The translations under genes and the position numbers were made by a program. A DNA stretch of 64,000 nucleotides from Rugamonas violacea. GTDB taxonomy: Bacteria; Pseudomonadota; Gammaproteobacteria; Burkholderiales; Burkholderiaceae_D. Position 1 is the stretch's first letter; each line of letters starts with the position of its first letter. The stretch spans positions 59,908 through 123,907 of the forward strand of contig NZ_JAEMNU010000113.1 in assembly GCF_016461825.1 (NCBI RefSeq). The letters run 5' to 3'. Below, in pieces: positions 1 through 9,931 of this stretch. The notes under the pieces were generated by a model. The model had not been told where the DNA came from. It saw only the letters and a program-made list of their open reading frames with translations, and made no database searches.

Positions 1-510
1 AGCCGCGCCGGCACGCCGGCCACCGCCGGCGCCGGTGGCGCGCCGTTGCCCGGCAACGAGGCCCTGATCGGCGGCGTGCGCCTGCGCGCCGGCGCCGGCA
101 GGGATGGCGCCAGCGGTAACGGCGCAGGCGGCACCGATGGCAGCAACGGCACCAGCGGCGGCGGCGGCAACGCAAGCGGCGCTGCCGGCGACACGCGCAG
201 CGCCGCAGCGCCGGCCGGCCCTTCGGCCAAGTCCGACATCAGCGCGCCGGCCGGCGCCGCCGCCCTGCCGGAGCGCATGCTGGCCGGGCTGCGCTACTTC
301 CCCGGCAAGGTGATGTTCATCTTCAGCGGTAACGATTTGACGGCAAAGGAATTCCTCGACATGGTCGATTCATCGAAACACTGGCGGCGCCTGCTGGCGG
401 CACCGCGCATCAGCCGCCATCTGCTGGCCGATGCCGACCACACCTTCTCGCGCGCCGCCTGGCGCGATGAGGTGGCGCGGCTGACCGCCGACTGGGTACG
501 CTCATGGTGA
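1..510 (+). CDS. Exosortase A system-associated alpha/beta hydrolase, C-terminal part
   Basis: The frame is open from base 1, so this is the 3' end of a gene that starts outside the window; the first TTG at 46 is not taken as a real start. The last 75 or so residues (FIFSGNDLTAKEF, then LLADADHTFS before a C-terminal helix) resemble the end of the alpha/beta hydrolases of exosortase A loci, where DADHTFS would carry the catalytic His. A Gly/Ala-rich low-complexity stretch of about 60 residues precedes it and is unusual for the family. The stop overlaps the next gene, so it belongs to the same operon. Its substrate is unknown even in the family. Confidence 0.6.
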   Translation, partial: SRAGTPATAGAGGAPLPGNEALIGGVRLRAGAGRDGASGNGAGGTDGSNGTSGGGGNASGAAGDTRSAAAPAGPSAKSDISAPAGAAALPERMLAGLRYFPGKVMFIFSGNDLTAKEFLDMVDSSKHWRRLLAAPRISRHLLADADHTFSRAAWRDEVARLTADWVRSW

Positions 511-1862
511 GGAGCGTGCTGATGATCGCCTTCCACTATCCGCCCATGCGCGGCAGCAGCGGCATCCAGCGCACGCTGACCTTCAGCCAGCACCTGCCGC
601 AACACGGCTGGCAGCCGTTGCTGCTGTCGGCCCACCCGCGCGCCTACGCCAACAGCGGCGCCGACCAGTTGGCCGAAATCCCGGCCGACATGGTGGTGCG
701 GCGCAGCTTCGCCCTCGACACCTCGCGCCACCTGTCCATCGCCGGCCGCTATCCGCTGCTGCTGGCCCTGCCCGACCGCTGGAGCGCCTGGCTGCTCGGC
801 GCCGTGCCGGCCGGCCTCGGCCTGATCCGCCGCCACCGCCCGGCGCTGATCTGGTCGACCTATCCGATCGCCACCGCCCACCTGATCGGCCTGGCGCTGC
901 ACCGCCTGACCGGCCTGCCCTGGGTGGCCGACCTGCGCGACCCGATGACCGACCACGACTACCCCTCGCATCCGCTGACGCGGCGCGTCTACCGCTGGAT
1001 CGAGCGGCAAACCATCGCCCGCTGCAGCGTCGCCGTCTGCACCACGCCGGGCGCCATCCAGACCTACCGCGCGCGCTTCCCCGACATTCCGGCCGAACGC
1101 TACGCCCTGATCGAGAACGGCTACGACGAGGCCAACTTCGCCCAGGCCGGCGGCACCGCGCCACCACGCGCGGCGGCCAACGCCGCCGACTACGCCGACA
1201 CCGCCACCACAGCCACCACAGCGGCGACGCCGGCCACCGGGCCGCTGACCTTGGTGCACAGCGGCGTGATCTACCCGTCCGAGCGCGATCCCCGGCCGCT
1301 GTTCGCCGCGCTGGCCGAGCTGCAGCGCGCCGGCCATGTCTCGCCGCAGCGGCTGCAGGTGGTGCTGCGCGCCACCGGCCACGACGACTATCTGCGCCCG
1401 CTGCTGCGGGAATACGGCATCGAGCAGCTGGTCAGCCTGGCCCCGCACATCGCCTACCGCGCCGCCCTCGGCGAAATGTTGAGCGCCGGCGGCCTGCTGG
1501 TGCTGCAGGCGGCCAACTGCAACCACCAGATCCCGGCCAAGCTGTACGAATACTTCCGCGCCGGCCGGCCCATCCTGGCACTGACCGACGCCGCCGGCGA
1601 CACCGCCGCCGCGCTGCGCAAGGCCGGCATCGACACCATCGCCCAACTCGACTCCAGCGAAGACATCATGCAGCAGCTACTCCGCTTCCTCACCCTGGCC
1701 GAGGCCGGCCAGGCTCCGCTCGCCTCCGCCGCCGCCGTCGCCGCCAGTTCGCGCGCGGCGCGCAGCGCCCAGCTGGGCGAACTGCTCGACCGCGTCGCAC
1801 TGCGCGCCGACACCGCCGGCCGCGCCCTGCCACAAGCCGGCAGCGAAGGTGGCGCGCCATGA
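504..1862 (+). CDS. Glycosyltransferase, group 1/GT4-like
   Basis: 452 residues. The N-terminal Rossmann half has the HYPPMRGSSGIQR loop (about residues 10-22), common in GT4 enzymes of exosortase-associated polysaccharide loci, and an ADLRDPM motif near residue 143. The C-terminal half has the donor-binding pattern, with KLYEYFRAGRPILAL (about 350-365) forming the usual E-x(7)-E-like region. It should add a sugar to the lipid-linked repeat unit on the cytoplasmic face. The ATG overlaps the previous stop by 7 bases, and its own stop overlaps the next start as ATGA, so translation is likely coupled. An Ala/Thr-rich stretch near residues 220-245 is a linker. Donor and acceptor cannot be told from sequence. 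Confidence 0.8.
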   Translation: MVRSVLMIAFHYPPMRGSSGIQRTLTFSQHLPQHGWQPLLLSAHPRAYANSGADQLAEIPADMVVRRSFALDTSRHLSIAGRYPLLLALPDRWSAWLLGAVPAGLGLIRRHRPALIWSTYPIATAHLIGLALHRLTGLPWVADLRDPMTDHDYPSHPLTRRVYRWIERQTIARCSVAVCTTPGAIQTYRARFPDIPAERYALIENGYDEANFAQAGGTAPPRAAANAADYADTATTATTAATPATGPLTLVHSGVIYPSERDPRPLFAALAELQRAGHVSPQRLQVVLRATGHDDYLRPLLREYGIEQLVSLAPHIAYRAALGEMLSAGGLLVLQAANCNHQIPAKLYEYFRAGRPILALTDAAGDTAAALRKAGIDTIAQLDSSEDIMQQLLRFLTLAEAGQAPLASAAAVAASSRAARSAQLGELLDRVALRADTAGRALPQAGSEGGAP

Positions 1863-2554
1863 CGGCCCGTCCGTCGCCAGGCCTGTCCGCATCCCTGTCT
1901 GTGCCGGTGTCGGCACACGCCAGGCTGGCCGCGCGCCTGCTGCTGGCCGCCGGCCTGCTGCTGCCGGCCGCGCCGCTGCTGGCCGCCGGCAAATTCTGCG
2001 GCGAGCTGACCGCCTCCTTCGGCCCCTTCGACTACCGCCGCGCCGAATTCGCCACCAACCTGGCGATGGTCGAACAGGCCCACTTCACCGACGACGTCGC
2101 CCAGGGCGTGCACGGCAACACCGGCACCCTGGGCGCCGACATCAGCTACACGCTGCACGTCTTCCCCAACCACACCCGCGCGCTCGAATCGATCAGCAGC
2201 ATCACCGCGCGGCAGAAGGTGACCCAGCTGCCGGGCGCGAAGTATCCGACCGAGTGCTACTTCGACCGCGCCATCCGCTTCGCCCCCGACGACGGCGCGG
2301 TGCGCGCCGCCTACGCCAGCTTCTACCGCACGCAGGGGCAGAGCGACAAGGCCTTCGCCATGCTGAGCCAGGCCGTCGAGCTGTCGCCCGAGAACGCCGC
2401 CATCCAGTACAACATCGGCCTGGTCTACCTGCAGCGCAAGGACTATCCGAACGCCCTGCTGCACGCCCAGCGCGCCTACGCCCTCGGCTTCCCGCTGCCC
2501 GGCCTACGGCAAAAGTTGGTCGCCGCCGGACAATGGCCTGAACCGCCGAAATGA
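1859..2554 (+). CDS. Exported TPR protein of the exopolysaccharide locus
   Basis: 231 residues. A long N-terminal region with a hydrophobic core (LLLAAGLLLPAAPLLAA, about residues 25-42) followed by AGK looks like a signal peptide, so the mature protein is probably periplasmic. The C-terminal third (about 145-225) has two tetratricopeptide repeats, AAYASFYRTQGQSDKAFAML and IQYNIGLVYLQRKDYPNALL. The central part (residues 45-140), with two Cys, is not recognised. It begins in an ATGA overlap with the glycosyltransferase and ends in an ATGA overlap with the ligase-like gene, so it most likely assists assembly or export of the polysaccharide. No enzymatic motif is visible. Confidence 0.65.
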   Translation: MTARPSPGLSASLSVPVSAHARLAARLLLAAGLLLPAAPLLAAGKFCGELTASFGPFDYRRAEFATNLAMVEQAHFTDDVAQGVHGNTGTLGADISYTLHVFPNHTRALESISSITARQKVTQLPGAKYPTECYFDRAIRFAPDDGAVRAAYASFYRTQGQSDKAFAMLSQAVELSPENAAIQYNIGLVYLQRKDYPNALLHAQRAYALGFPLPGLRQKLVAAGQWPEPPK

Positions 2555-5082
2555 CGGGCCTCGCCGCGCGCCGCCTGCTGGCGCTGCCGCTGCTGGCGGC
2601 GCTGCTGTGGTCACTCTCGGTGTATCCGGCATATGTGCCGGCGCTGGCCACCGGCCTGGCAGCCTACGCCGCGCTGCTGTGCTGGCGGCCACAACTCTGG
2701 CTGCTGGTGGTGCCGGCGCTGCTGCCGGTGTTCGACCTGGCACCCTACACCGGCTGGTACTTCCTTGAGGAGCTCGACCTGCTGCTGCTGACCACCGTGG
2801 TGGTCGGCTACTGGCGCAGCGCGCCGGCCCGCACGCCGCCCCTGCACGCACCGTCCATGTCCGCGCCGTCCATGCATGCGCCGTCCGTCGGCGCCGCCCG
2901 CCCGCTGGCGCCGACGGCGCCGTTGCTACAACTGCCCGGCGCGGTGCGCCTGGGCGTGCTGCTGGTCGGCGCCAGCGTCGCCATCGCCGCCTGGATCGGC
3001 GTGCAGCCGCTGCCTGCGCTGGACGCCAACTCCTTCGCCAACTACCTGAGCCCCTACAACAGCCTGCGCGTGGCCAAGGGCTTCGCCTGGCTGCTGCTGC
3101 TGTATCCGCTGCTGCGGCGCCACGCCAGCGCCGCCAACCTGGCGCGCTACTTCGTGCCCGGCATGCTGCTCGGTCTGGCCGGCGCCAGCCTGGCGGTGGC
3201 CTGGGAGCGCGCCGTCTTCCCCGGCCTGCTCAACTTCTCCAGCGACTACCGCCCCACCGCGCCGTTCTCCGCCATGCACACCGGCGGCGCCGCGCTCGAC
3301 GCCTACCTGGCCATGGCCTTCCCCTTTGTCGCCTGCTGGCTGCTCGACCACCACGCCCGGCGGCGCCTGGTCGCCGCCCTGCTGCTGTTGGGACTTGGCG
3401 TCTACGCCGGCCTGGCCACCTTCTCGCGCGACGTCTACCTGGCCTACGGCTGCTCGGCCGCCATCATCGGCCTGCTGGCCCTGCAACGCTGGCGCCGTCA
3501 CGGCGAGCTCGACGCCCACAAGACCGGCTGGACGCTGGCCCTGGTGGCGCTGGCCGCGCTGCTGCTGCGCGAGGTGTTCGGTTCCAGCGGCTACCGTGGC
3601 CTGGGCGCCGCCCTCGGCTTGCTGGCGGCCGCCGCGCTGCTGGCCGCCAGCGGCCGCGGACGCTGGCCGCGCGCCTGGCTGGCGGCCGGCGCGCTGACAC
3701 TGCTGCTGCTCGATCTGGCCTGTTATTTTTACCTGCGCGAGGGCGCACCGCCCGGCACCGACAAGGGCGCCTACTTGGCCTACGCGCTGTCGGCCGCGGT
3801 CTTCGCGCTGGCCCTGCCGCTGTCGCAGCGCGGCCACGGCGGCGGCGCCGGCGACCTGTCGCTGGCCACGCTGGCCTTTCCCGGCCTGGGACTGAGCACC
3901 GCGCTGGTGGCCGAGCACTGGGGCGGCGCGGCGGCGCGGCCCGCCATCCTCGCCGCCATCGCGTTGGCGGTTGCGCTGGTGGCGCTGCGCTGGCGGCGTG
4001 GCGCCGCGCTGTGGACGCTGAACCGGCGCAGCATCGCCGCCGGCCTGTGCTGCGCCATGGCCATGGCCATCGCCATCCCGCTGGTCGGCAGCTACTATCT
4101 GGGCAGCCGCTTCTCCACCGCCCCGGGCGACCTGGCGGTGCGCCTGGCCCACTGGGACGAGGCGCTGCAAATGATGGACCAGGACCCGGCCACCCAGGCG
4201 CTGGGCATGGGCCTGGGCCGCTATCCGGCCACCTACCTGTGGAACAACAAGCACGGCGAACAGCCGCCCACCTTCCGCTTCGGCGAGGAGGCCGGCCGCG
4301 CCTTCCTGCAGTTGTCGGTGTCGCAGTACCAGGGCGGCCACGGCGAGGAACTGCGCATGCTGCAGCACGTCGCGCTACGCCACGGCCAACCCTACCAGCT
4401 GTCGCTCGACGTGCGCCGGCGCGACAACGCCACCGGCATGACGGTGGCGGTATGCCAGCGCTGGTTGCTGTATCCGACCAACTGCGCGGCGGCGCCGCTG
4501 CGTCTGCGCCCGGTCGACGGCAAGTGGCAGCACTACCAGGTCGGCCTGAACTTCGATCCGCCCGAGCAGCGCTGGCCGCTGCGCGCGCCAAGCCAGCTGG
4601 AGATCTCCATCGACGGCGGCAACGCCGTGCTCGACGTCGCCAACTTGAGTCTGACGGCGGCCGACAGCGGCGAGCAGGCGCTGGCCAACGGCGCTTTCGC
4701 ACAGGGCAACGACCGCTGGTTCTTCAGCAGCGACCACAACCACTTCCCCTGGCACATCAAGAACTTCGTCGTCAATCTGCTGTTCGAAATGGGCTGGTGC
4801 GGCCTGGCCGCGATGGCCCTGCTGCTGCTGGCCGTGGCCGTCGATCTGCTCAAGCGGGGACTGGCCGGCGAAGCGGCGGCCGGCGTTTATCTGGCGGCGC
4901 TGGCCGGCGTGATGGCGGTCGGCCTGTTCGACAGCATCGTCGACGTGCCGCGCCTGACGCTGCTGCTCGGCCTGATCATCCTGGCCGCCACGCTGCGTCC
5001 GGCCCACGCCGCGCCGCGCCTCAGTCGGCGCCGCTCCGGATCGACAGCCGCGCCATCAGATCGTATAGCGTCGGGCGGGTGA
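2551..5082 (+). CDS. O-antigen ligase/polymerase-like membrane protein with a large periplasmic insert
   Basis: 843 residues with about a dozen hydrophobic segments up to residue 520, a soluble block of about 200 residues (about 525-735), then three more helices. Just before the final helices lies HNHFPWHIKNFVVNLLFEMG, resembling the H-N...E-x-G signature of WaaL/Wzy-type ligases and polymerases at the end of the large periplasmic loop; GMGLGRYP precedes the soluble block. That block is rich in alternating hydrophobic residues (YQLSLDVRRR, LEISIDGG) and looks like a beta-sandwich. Such proteins polymerise or ligate undecaprenyl-linked glycans. The last 62 bases overlap the 3' end of the convergent prsR. 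The family is usually near 400-450 residues, so this one is almost double length. Confidence 0.65.
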   Translation: MTGLAARRLLALPLLAALLWSLSVYPAYVPALATGLAAYAALLCWRPQLWLLVVPALLPVFDLAPYTGWYFLEELDLLLLTTVVVGYWRSAPARTPPLHAPSMSAPSMHAPSVGAARPLAPTAPLLQLPGAVRLGVLLVGASVAIAAWIGVQPLPALDANSFANYLSPYNSLRVAKGFAWLLLLYPLLRRHASAANLARYFVPGMLLGLAGASLAVAWERAVFPGLLNFSSDYRPTAPFSAMHTGGAALDAYLAMAFPFVACWLLDHHARRRLVAALLLLGLGVYAGLATFSRDVYLAYGCSAAIIGLLALQRWRRHGELDAHKTGWTLALVALAALLLREVFGSSGYRGLGAALGLLAAAALLAASGRGRWPRAWLAAGALTLLLLDLACYFYLREGAPPGTDKGAYLAYALSAAVFALALPLSQRGHGGGAGDLSLATLAFPGLGLSTALVAEHWGGAAARPAILAAIALAVALVALRWRRGAALWTLNRRSIAAGLCCAMAMAIAIPLVGSYYLGSRFSTAPGDLAVRLAHWDEALQMMDQDPATQALGMGLGRYPATYLWNNKHGEQPPTFRFGEEAGRAFLQLSVSQYQGGHGEELRMLQHVALRHGQPYQLSLDVRRRDNATGMTVAVCQRWLLYPTNCAAAPLRLRPVDGKWQHYQVGLNFDPPEQRWPLRAPSQLEISIDGGNAVLDVANLSLTAADSGEQALANGAFAQGNDRWFFSSDHNHFPWHIKNFVVNLLFEMGWCGLAAMALLLLAVAVDLLKRGLAGEAAAGVYLAALAGVMAVGLFDSIVDVPRLTLLLGLIILAATLRPAHAAPRLSRRRSGSTAAPSDRIASGG

Positions 5083-6391
5083 CGCCGAGCAGCTCGGAGG
5101 CCTTGACGATATTGCTCTCCGAGCGGTTCAGCGCGTTCAGCACGGCGCCATATTCGGCCTGGTCGCGCACCTGGCGCAGGTTGAGCGGCTCGCCCGGCGG
5201 CAGCACGCCGGCCAGGCCCAGGTCGTCGGCGGCGATCTGCGCGCCGTCGGCCATGATGACGGCGCGGCGGATGCAGTTCTCCATCTCGCGCACATTGCCC
5301 GGCCAGCGGTGGGCGGCGATGGCGCTGAGCGCCTCGTCGCTGAAGGCCAGGCCGGCGCGCTGCTCGCGGGCGCAGAACAGCGTCTTGAAGTGCTGCGCCA
5401 GCAGCACGGCGTCGCCGATCCGCTCGCGCAGCGGCGGAATGGCGATGACGATCTCCGACAGACGGTAGTACAAGTCCTCGCGGAAGCGCCCGGCGGCGCT
5501 CAGCTGCTGCAAATTCTGGTGGGTGGCGCACACCACCCGCACATCGACGGCGATTTCCTCGCGCCCGCCGACCCGCTCGATCACCCGCTCCTGCAGGAAG
5601 CGCAGCAGCTTGGCCTGCAGCGCCATCGGCAGGTCGCCCACCTCGTCGAGGAAGAAGGTGCCGCCGTGCGCCAGCTCGACCTTGCCCTTGGTCTGCTTGA
5701 CGGCGCCGGTGAAGGCGCCGCGCTCGTAGCCGAACAACTCGCTCTCCAACAGGTTCTCCGGGATCGCCGCGCAGTTGATGGCGACGAAGCGGCCCTGCTG
5801 GCGCGCGCTCATCTGGTGCAACGCGCGCGCCAGCACCTCCTTGCCGGTGCCGCTCTCGCCGAGCAGCATCACCGAGGCCGAGCTGGGCGCCACCTTCTCG
5901 ATGCTGCGGCATAATTTGAGCATGCCGGGGTCGCGGCTGATGACGCCGGCCAGCGGCTGTTCGGCCGCCTGGCTCTGGCTCAGCCGCAGGTTCTCCGCCT
6001 GCAGCTCGTGCAGGTAAAAGGCGCGCTGCAACACCAGTTCGAGCATCTGCGCGTCGGCCGGTTTCTGGTGGAAGTCGTAGGCGCCCTGCGCCACCGCCTT
6101 GAGCGCGTGGGCCGGGTCCTGGTTGCCGGTCAGGACGATGACCTTGGTGGCCGGCGCCAGCGCCAGGATCTCGCCCAGCGTCGCCAGGCCCTCGGTGGCG
6201 CCCTCGGGATCGGGCGGCAGGCCCAGGTCCATCAACACCACCGCCGGTTCGTAGCGGCGCAACTGGGCGATGGCGCTGTCGCGGTCGCCCGCCACCACCA
6301 CCTGGTAGGCGTCGAAGCTCCAGCGCAGCTGCTTTTGCAGGCCGGGATCGTCCTCGACCACCAGCAAGGTCTGTTTGTTCGTTTTCACCAT
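5021..6391 (-). CDS. prsR: PEP-CTERM/exosortase response regulator PrsR, sigma54 activator
   Basis: 456 residues in three parts. The receiver domain has Asp55 ([10 protein letters not shown]) as the likely phosphorylation site and Lys110. The AAA+ sigma54-interaction domain has Walker A GESGTGKE at 178-185 and the sigma54-contacting GAFTGA loop at 225-230. A Fis-type helix-turn-helix closes the protein ([20 protein letters not shown]). This architecture and its pairing with PrsK match the regulator that drives exosortase A and polysaccharide genes from sigma54 promoters. The gene follows prsK by 13 bases. A candidate sigma54 site is noted at 12443-12458. Its end overlaps the convergent ligase-like gene. 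Confidence 0.9.
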   Translation of the reverse strand: MVKTNKQTLLVVEDDPGLQKQLRWSFDAYQVVVAGDRDSAIAQLRRYEPAVVLMDLGLPPDPEGATEGLATLGEILALAPATKVIVLTGNQDPAHALKAVAQGAYDFHQKPADAQMLELVLQRAFYLHELQAENLRLSQSQAAEQPLAGVISRDPGMLKLCRSIEKVAPSSASVMLLGESGTGKEVLARALHQMSARQQGRFVAINCAAIPENLLESELFGYERGAFTGAVKQTKGKVELAHGGTFFLDEVGDLPMALQAKLLRFLQERVIERVGGREEIAVDVRVVCATHQNLQQLSAAGRFREDLYYRLSEIVIAIPPLRERIGDAVLLAQHFKTLFCAREQRAGLAFSDEALSAIAAHRWPGNVREMENCIRRAVIMADGAQIAADDLGLAGVLPPGEPLNLRQVRDQAEYGAVLNALNRSESNIVKASELLGVTRPTLYDLMARLSIRSGAD

Positions 6392-6404
6392 ATTCCCTAT
6401 CTGT

Positions 6405-8462
6405 TTAGGCGGCCTGCTCGACGGCGGGCCGCTGGCTGCGGTACAGCGGCAGGCGCAGCACGAAGGTGCTGCCCTGGCCGGGCACGCTGGCGACCTCCAT
6501 GCGGCCGCCCAGCTGCGCGATGTATTCCTTGCTCTCGAAGGCGCCGATGCCCATGCCGGCCGACTTGGTCGAGTCGAAGGGCTTGAACAGGCGCTCGCGG
6601 ATGAAGTCCGCGCTCATGCCGCTGCCGGTGTCGCTGACCTCGACCTGCGCCGCGCCGTCGACGCAGGCCAGGCGCACGGTGACGGCGCCGTTGCGCGGCG
6701 TCGCCTCGATGGCGTTCTGGATCAGGTGGCCGAGCACCCGCGCCAGCCGCTCCGGGTCGGCCAGCACCTGCGCGCCGGCGTCGTCGAGCAGCAAGGTCGG
6801 GCGCGGCTCGAAGGCGGCCTTCAAGGCCACCGCCTGGCGCAGCACCTGGGCGATCGGCAGCGGCACGGCGCGCTCGGCGGCGTTGCCCCGGCTGAGCTTT
6901 TGCAGCAGCCGCTTCATCTTCTGCACCGCGAAGTCGACCGTCTCGTTCATGTCCTGCTGGAAGTCCGGATTGTCGCGATGGCGTTCGGCGTTCTGCATCA
7001 GCAGCGACAGCTGCGACACCAGATTCTTCAGGTCGTGCACGACGAAGGTCGACAGGCGGTTGAAGGAGTCGAACTGGCGCGCCATGGTCAGCGCGGTGGC
7101 CGCCTCGCGCTGCGCCAGGTAGCTGGCCACCTGGCTGCCGGCGATCTTCAGCAGGTCGATGGTTTCCCAGTCCAGCTTGACCGGCTGCGACGGCTGCTGC
7201 AGCAGCACGAAACCGAACAACTGGCCGTGCAGGATCAGCGGCAGCACCAGCCAGGCGCGCGGCGTGGCCAGCAACCAGGCCGGCAGCGCCACCTCGCCCT
7301 CGGCGCCGGCGGCGTGCCCGGCCACTTCGAGCAACCACTGTTTTTCGCCCAGCAGGCGGCAGAACGGCGAATCGGCCGGCTCGCTGTCGGCCGGCAGCGG
7401 CATGTGCCAGTGCGCCGCCGGCTCGCAGCAGGCCGCATCTCGGCGCAACCACAGCGCCCCGGCCGGACTGCCGACCAGCGCCGCGACCGCCTCGATGCTG
7501 CGGCTGCCCAGATCCGGCCCCGGCTCGGACAACGCGCGCGTCAGCGCCAGCCACTCTTCACGGTAGTCGTAGTGGTAGCGGTAGAAGTGTTTGTTGATCT
7601 GCACCTTCAGGCCGGCGCGGAAGCGTCCCGAGAACAGGATGCCGGCCAACAGCAGCACGGCGCCGAACAGGAAGGCCAGCTGCATCATCGCGCCCCAGCT
7701 GCCGCCGACGTAGCGCAGGTAATAGGCCGCCACGCCCATGGTCAGCAGGTAGCAGGCCGAGCCGAGCAAGGTGGCCGAGCGCAGCAGCGCCAGCCGCGAC
7801 AGGGCCAGCTGCGGCGCCGATTCGGTGCTGCGCGCCACCGCCACCGCCAGCAAGGGCGCGCTGAGCGCGTAGACCACGCCGCGCGCGCTCCACAGCTCCG
7901 GGTTGAGGGCGCGGAACAACAGGGCGTCGCTGTACAGGTAGAAGTCGTAGACGAACATCGCGCCTATGCCCAGGCAGGCGTACTTGATGGCCCAGCGCCG
8001 CTGCGCCGGCGTGCTGCGGTACAGCTGCTCGACCAGCAGCATGCCCAGCATGGCCATGCCCAAGCGCAGCATCACCGCCGGCAGGAAGTGCAGCGCCACG
8101 CCCCAGCACAAGGGCAGCAGCGTCAGCGCCGCCGCCGCCGCGTAGCCCAGCGCCAGCGTCGCGGCGGCGCCGCGATACCAGGCTTGGCCCGGGCGCCGCG
8201 CCAGCTGGCCGGCCAGCGCCAGCAGCAGCAGGCTCCAGGCGGCGTTGCGCGCCAGTTCGAGCGCTTCGAGCAGGACCGCCGGCAGGCCGCCGCCGCGCGC
8301 CTGCCAGCCCAGCGCCGCGCTCCACGCCAGCATCAACGCTGCCACCGCCAGCAGCAGCCGGCTGTGCGGATGGCCGCGCCACAGCAGCGCCAGCAACAGC
8401 GCCAGCAACAGGAAGGCGGCGCCGGCGATGGCGTGGCTGAACAGCGCGACCTCGGCCGCCAT
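6405..8462 (-). CDS. prsK: PEP-CTERM/exosortase sensor histidine kinase PrsK
   Basis: 685 residues from the ATG at 8462 (MAAEVALFSHAIAG); the frame stays open upstream, but that part is antisense-like and overlaps the sugar transferase gene. The N-terminal 280 or so residues are a membrane domain of many helices, followed by a GAF-like region, a dimerisation segment with VVHDLKNLVSQL (phosphorylated His near 474) and an ATPase domain with NAIEATPRNG, DTGSGM and the GMGIGAFESKEYI lid. It should phosphorylate PrsR, encoded 13 bases downstream. The start lies 2 bases after the sugar transferase stop, so the three genes are probably co-transcribed. The signal sensed is not known. Confidence 0.9.
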   Translation of the reverse strand: MAAEVALFSHAIAGAAFLLLALLLALLWRGHPHSRLLLAVAALMLAWSAALGWQARGGGLPAVLLEALELARNAAWSLLLLALAGQLARRPGQAWYRGAAATLALGYAAAAALTLLPLCWGVALHFLPAVMLRLGMAMLGMLLVEQLYRSTPAQRRWAIKYACLGIGAMFVYDFYLYSDALLFRALNPELWSARGVVYALSAPLLAVAVARSTESAPQLALSRLALLRSATLLGSACYLLTMGVAAYYLRYVGGSWGAMMQLAFLFGAVLLLAGILFSGRFRAGLKVQINKHFYRYHYDYREEWLALTRALSEPGPDLGSRSIEAVAALVGSPAGALWLRRDAACCEPAAHWHMPLPADSEPADSPFCRLLGEKQWLLEVAGHAAGAEGEVALPAWLLATPRAWLVLPLILHGQLFGFVLLQQPSQPVKLDWETIDLLKIAGSQVASYLAQREAATALTMARQFDSFNRLSTFVVHDLKNLVSQLSLLMQNAERHRDNPDFQQDMNETVDFAVQKMKRLLQKLSRGNAAERAVPLPIAQVLRQAVALKAAFEPRPTLLLDDAGAQVLADPERLARVLGHLIQNAIEATPRNGAVTVRLACVDGAAQVEVSDTGSGMSADFIRERLFKPFDSTKSAGMGIGAFESKEYIAQLGGRMEVASVPGQGSTFVLRLPLYRSQRPAVEQAA

Positions 8463-8464
8463 GC

Positions 8465-9865
8465 TTAGCGCCCGGCGCCCAGCAGGACCACCTTGACCGT
8501 GTCGATCAGGATCAGGATGTCGAGCAGCAGGCTGTTGTTCTTCACGTAGTACAGGTCGTAGCGCAGCTTCTGCACCGCGTCCTCGACCGAGTCGCCGTAG
8601 CCGTAGTGGACCTGGGCCCAGCCGGTGATGCCCGGCTTCAGACAATGCCGCACGTTATAGTAGGGCACGCCCTCGGCCAGCAGGCGGACGAAGTGCTGGC
8701 GCTCGGGACGCGGCCCGACGAAGCTCATCTCGCCCTTGAACACGTTCCAGATCTGCGGCAGCTCGTCGATCCGCGCGCGGCGGATGAAGTGGCCGACCCG
8801 GGTCACCCGCGGGTCGTTCTTGGTGGCCCACTGCGGCTTGCCATCGCGCTCGGCGTTGAAACCCATGCTACGGAACTTCCAGACGTGGAAGGCCTTGCAG
8901 TCCTTGCCGATGCGTTCCTGCCGGTAGAACACCGGCTGGCGGTCCTCGGCGTAAATGCACAGCGCCGTCAGCAGCATCACCGGCAGGGTCAACAACAGCA
9001 GGCACAGGCTGACCGCCACGTCGAAGCTGCGCTTCATGAAGGTGCGCAAGGTGGTCTGGTCGAAGCCGCCGCCGTACACCAGCCAGCTCGGCTGCATCGA
9101 CTCGACGCGGATCTGGCAGGTCTCGCGCTCGAAGAAGGAGTCGGCGTCGATGATGCGGATGCCGGACATTTTGCAGTTGAGCAGTTCGTCGGTGGGGAAC
9201 GGGCCGCCGCGCCGGTTCTTCACCGAGACGACGATCTCGTCGGCGTTGTGCTGGCGCGCCAGCGACAGCAGCGAGGTGGCCGCGTCGAGCTGCAGCAGCT
9301 GCTGCGGCGCCACGCAGGACGGCTCGGCCGGCACCGGGATGAAGCCGATGATGTGGTACTTGCGATAGCTCTGGCGCAGCGCCAGCTCGCCGATCTCGTT
9401 GGCCAGCTGGCCGCTGCCGAGGATCAGGATGCGCGACTTGAGGAAGGCCGAGTCGGAGGTTTTGAGGAACACCACGCGCACCAGCGCGATGCCGCTGCCG
9501 GCCACCAGCAGCACCATCATCAAGGTGCCACGGTCGATGTACAGGCCGGGCACGGTGTCGAGCACCAGCGTGAGGATGCAAAAGCCCATGACGAAGGCCG
9601 GCATCAGTTGCAACAGCAGCGGTTTGAGCAGGCCGGCGCGGAAGTCCAGGTGGTACATGCCCAGGGTGCCCATGCTGAACACCATGGCGACGGCGAACAC
9701 GCAGGCCGACAGGAAGGCGTGCTCCAGCTTGGGCAGGATCAGCGGGCTGTCGTGGAAGAAGCGCAGCCCGGCGCCGGCGTAGAACGAGCCGACCAGGATC
9801 AACAGCTCCAGCACCAGCAGGCTGGAAACCGCCTTTGAGACGTAGTGGTTGAATATTCGGTACAT
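8465..9865 (-). CDS. Exosortase-associated initiating sugar transferase (EpsB/WcaJ-like)
   Basis: 466 residues. Four N-terminal hydrophobic helices, a nucleotide-fold region (RILILGSGQLANEIGELAL, about 145-163), a fifth helix at KRSFDVAVSLCLLLL (about 285) and a C-terminal catalytic domain with FYRQERIGKDCKAF, WKFRSM and GPRPERQHFV. This is the polyprenyl-phosphate hexose-1-phosphate transferase family that loads the first sugar on undecaprenyl phosphate; the N-terminal type is that of the exosortase A (EpsB_2) group. It sits between the epimerase gene (66 bases upstream) and prsK (2 bases downstream). The neighbouring UDP-GlcNAc epimerase and dehydrogenase suggest an N-acetyl-sugar donor, which is inference. 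Confidence 0.88.
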   Translation of the reverse strand: MYRIFNHYVSKAVSSLLVLELLILVGSFYAGAGLRFFHDSPLILPKLEHAFLSACVFAVAMVFSMGTLGMYHLDFRAGLLKPLLLQLMPAFVMGFCILTLVLDTVPGLYIDRGTLMMVLLVAGSGIALVRVVFLKTSDSAFLKSRILILGSGQLANEIGELALRQSYRKYHIIGFIPVPAEPSCVAPQQLLQLDAATSLLSLARQHNADEIVVSVKNRRGGPFPTDELLNCKMSGIRIIDADSFFERETCQIRVESMQPSWLVYGGGFDQTTLRTFMKRSFDVAVSLCLLLLTLPVMLLTALCIYAEDRQPVFYRQERIGKDCKAFHVWKFRSMGFNAERDGKPQWATKNDPRVTRVGHFIRRARIDELPQIWNVFKGEMSFVGPRPERQHFVRLLAEGVPYYNVRHCLKPGITGWAQVHYGYGDSVEDAVQKLRYDLYYVKNNSLLLDILILIDTVKVVLLGAGR

Positions 9866-9931
9866 CTTCTTCTCCCCGCATCTTGGGCGGCAGTCAAACA
9901 GTGCTTGTACGACGCCGTGGCGTACCCGGTG

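Noticed and set aside
6375..8468. Long + strand open frame opposite prsK
   Set aside because: No recognisable domain, fully covered by prsK on the other strand.
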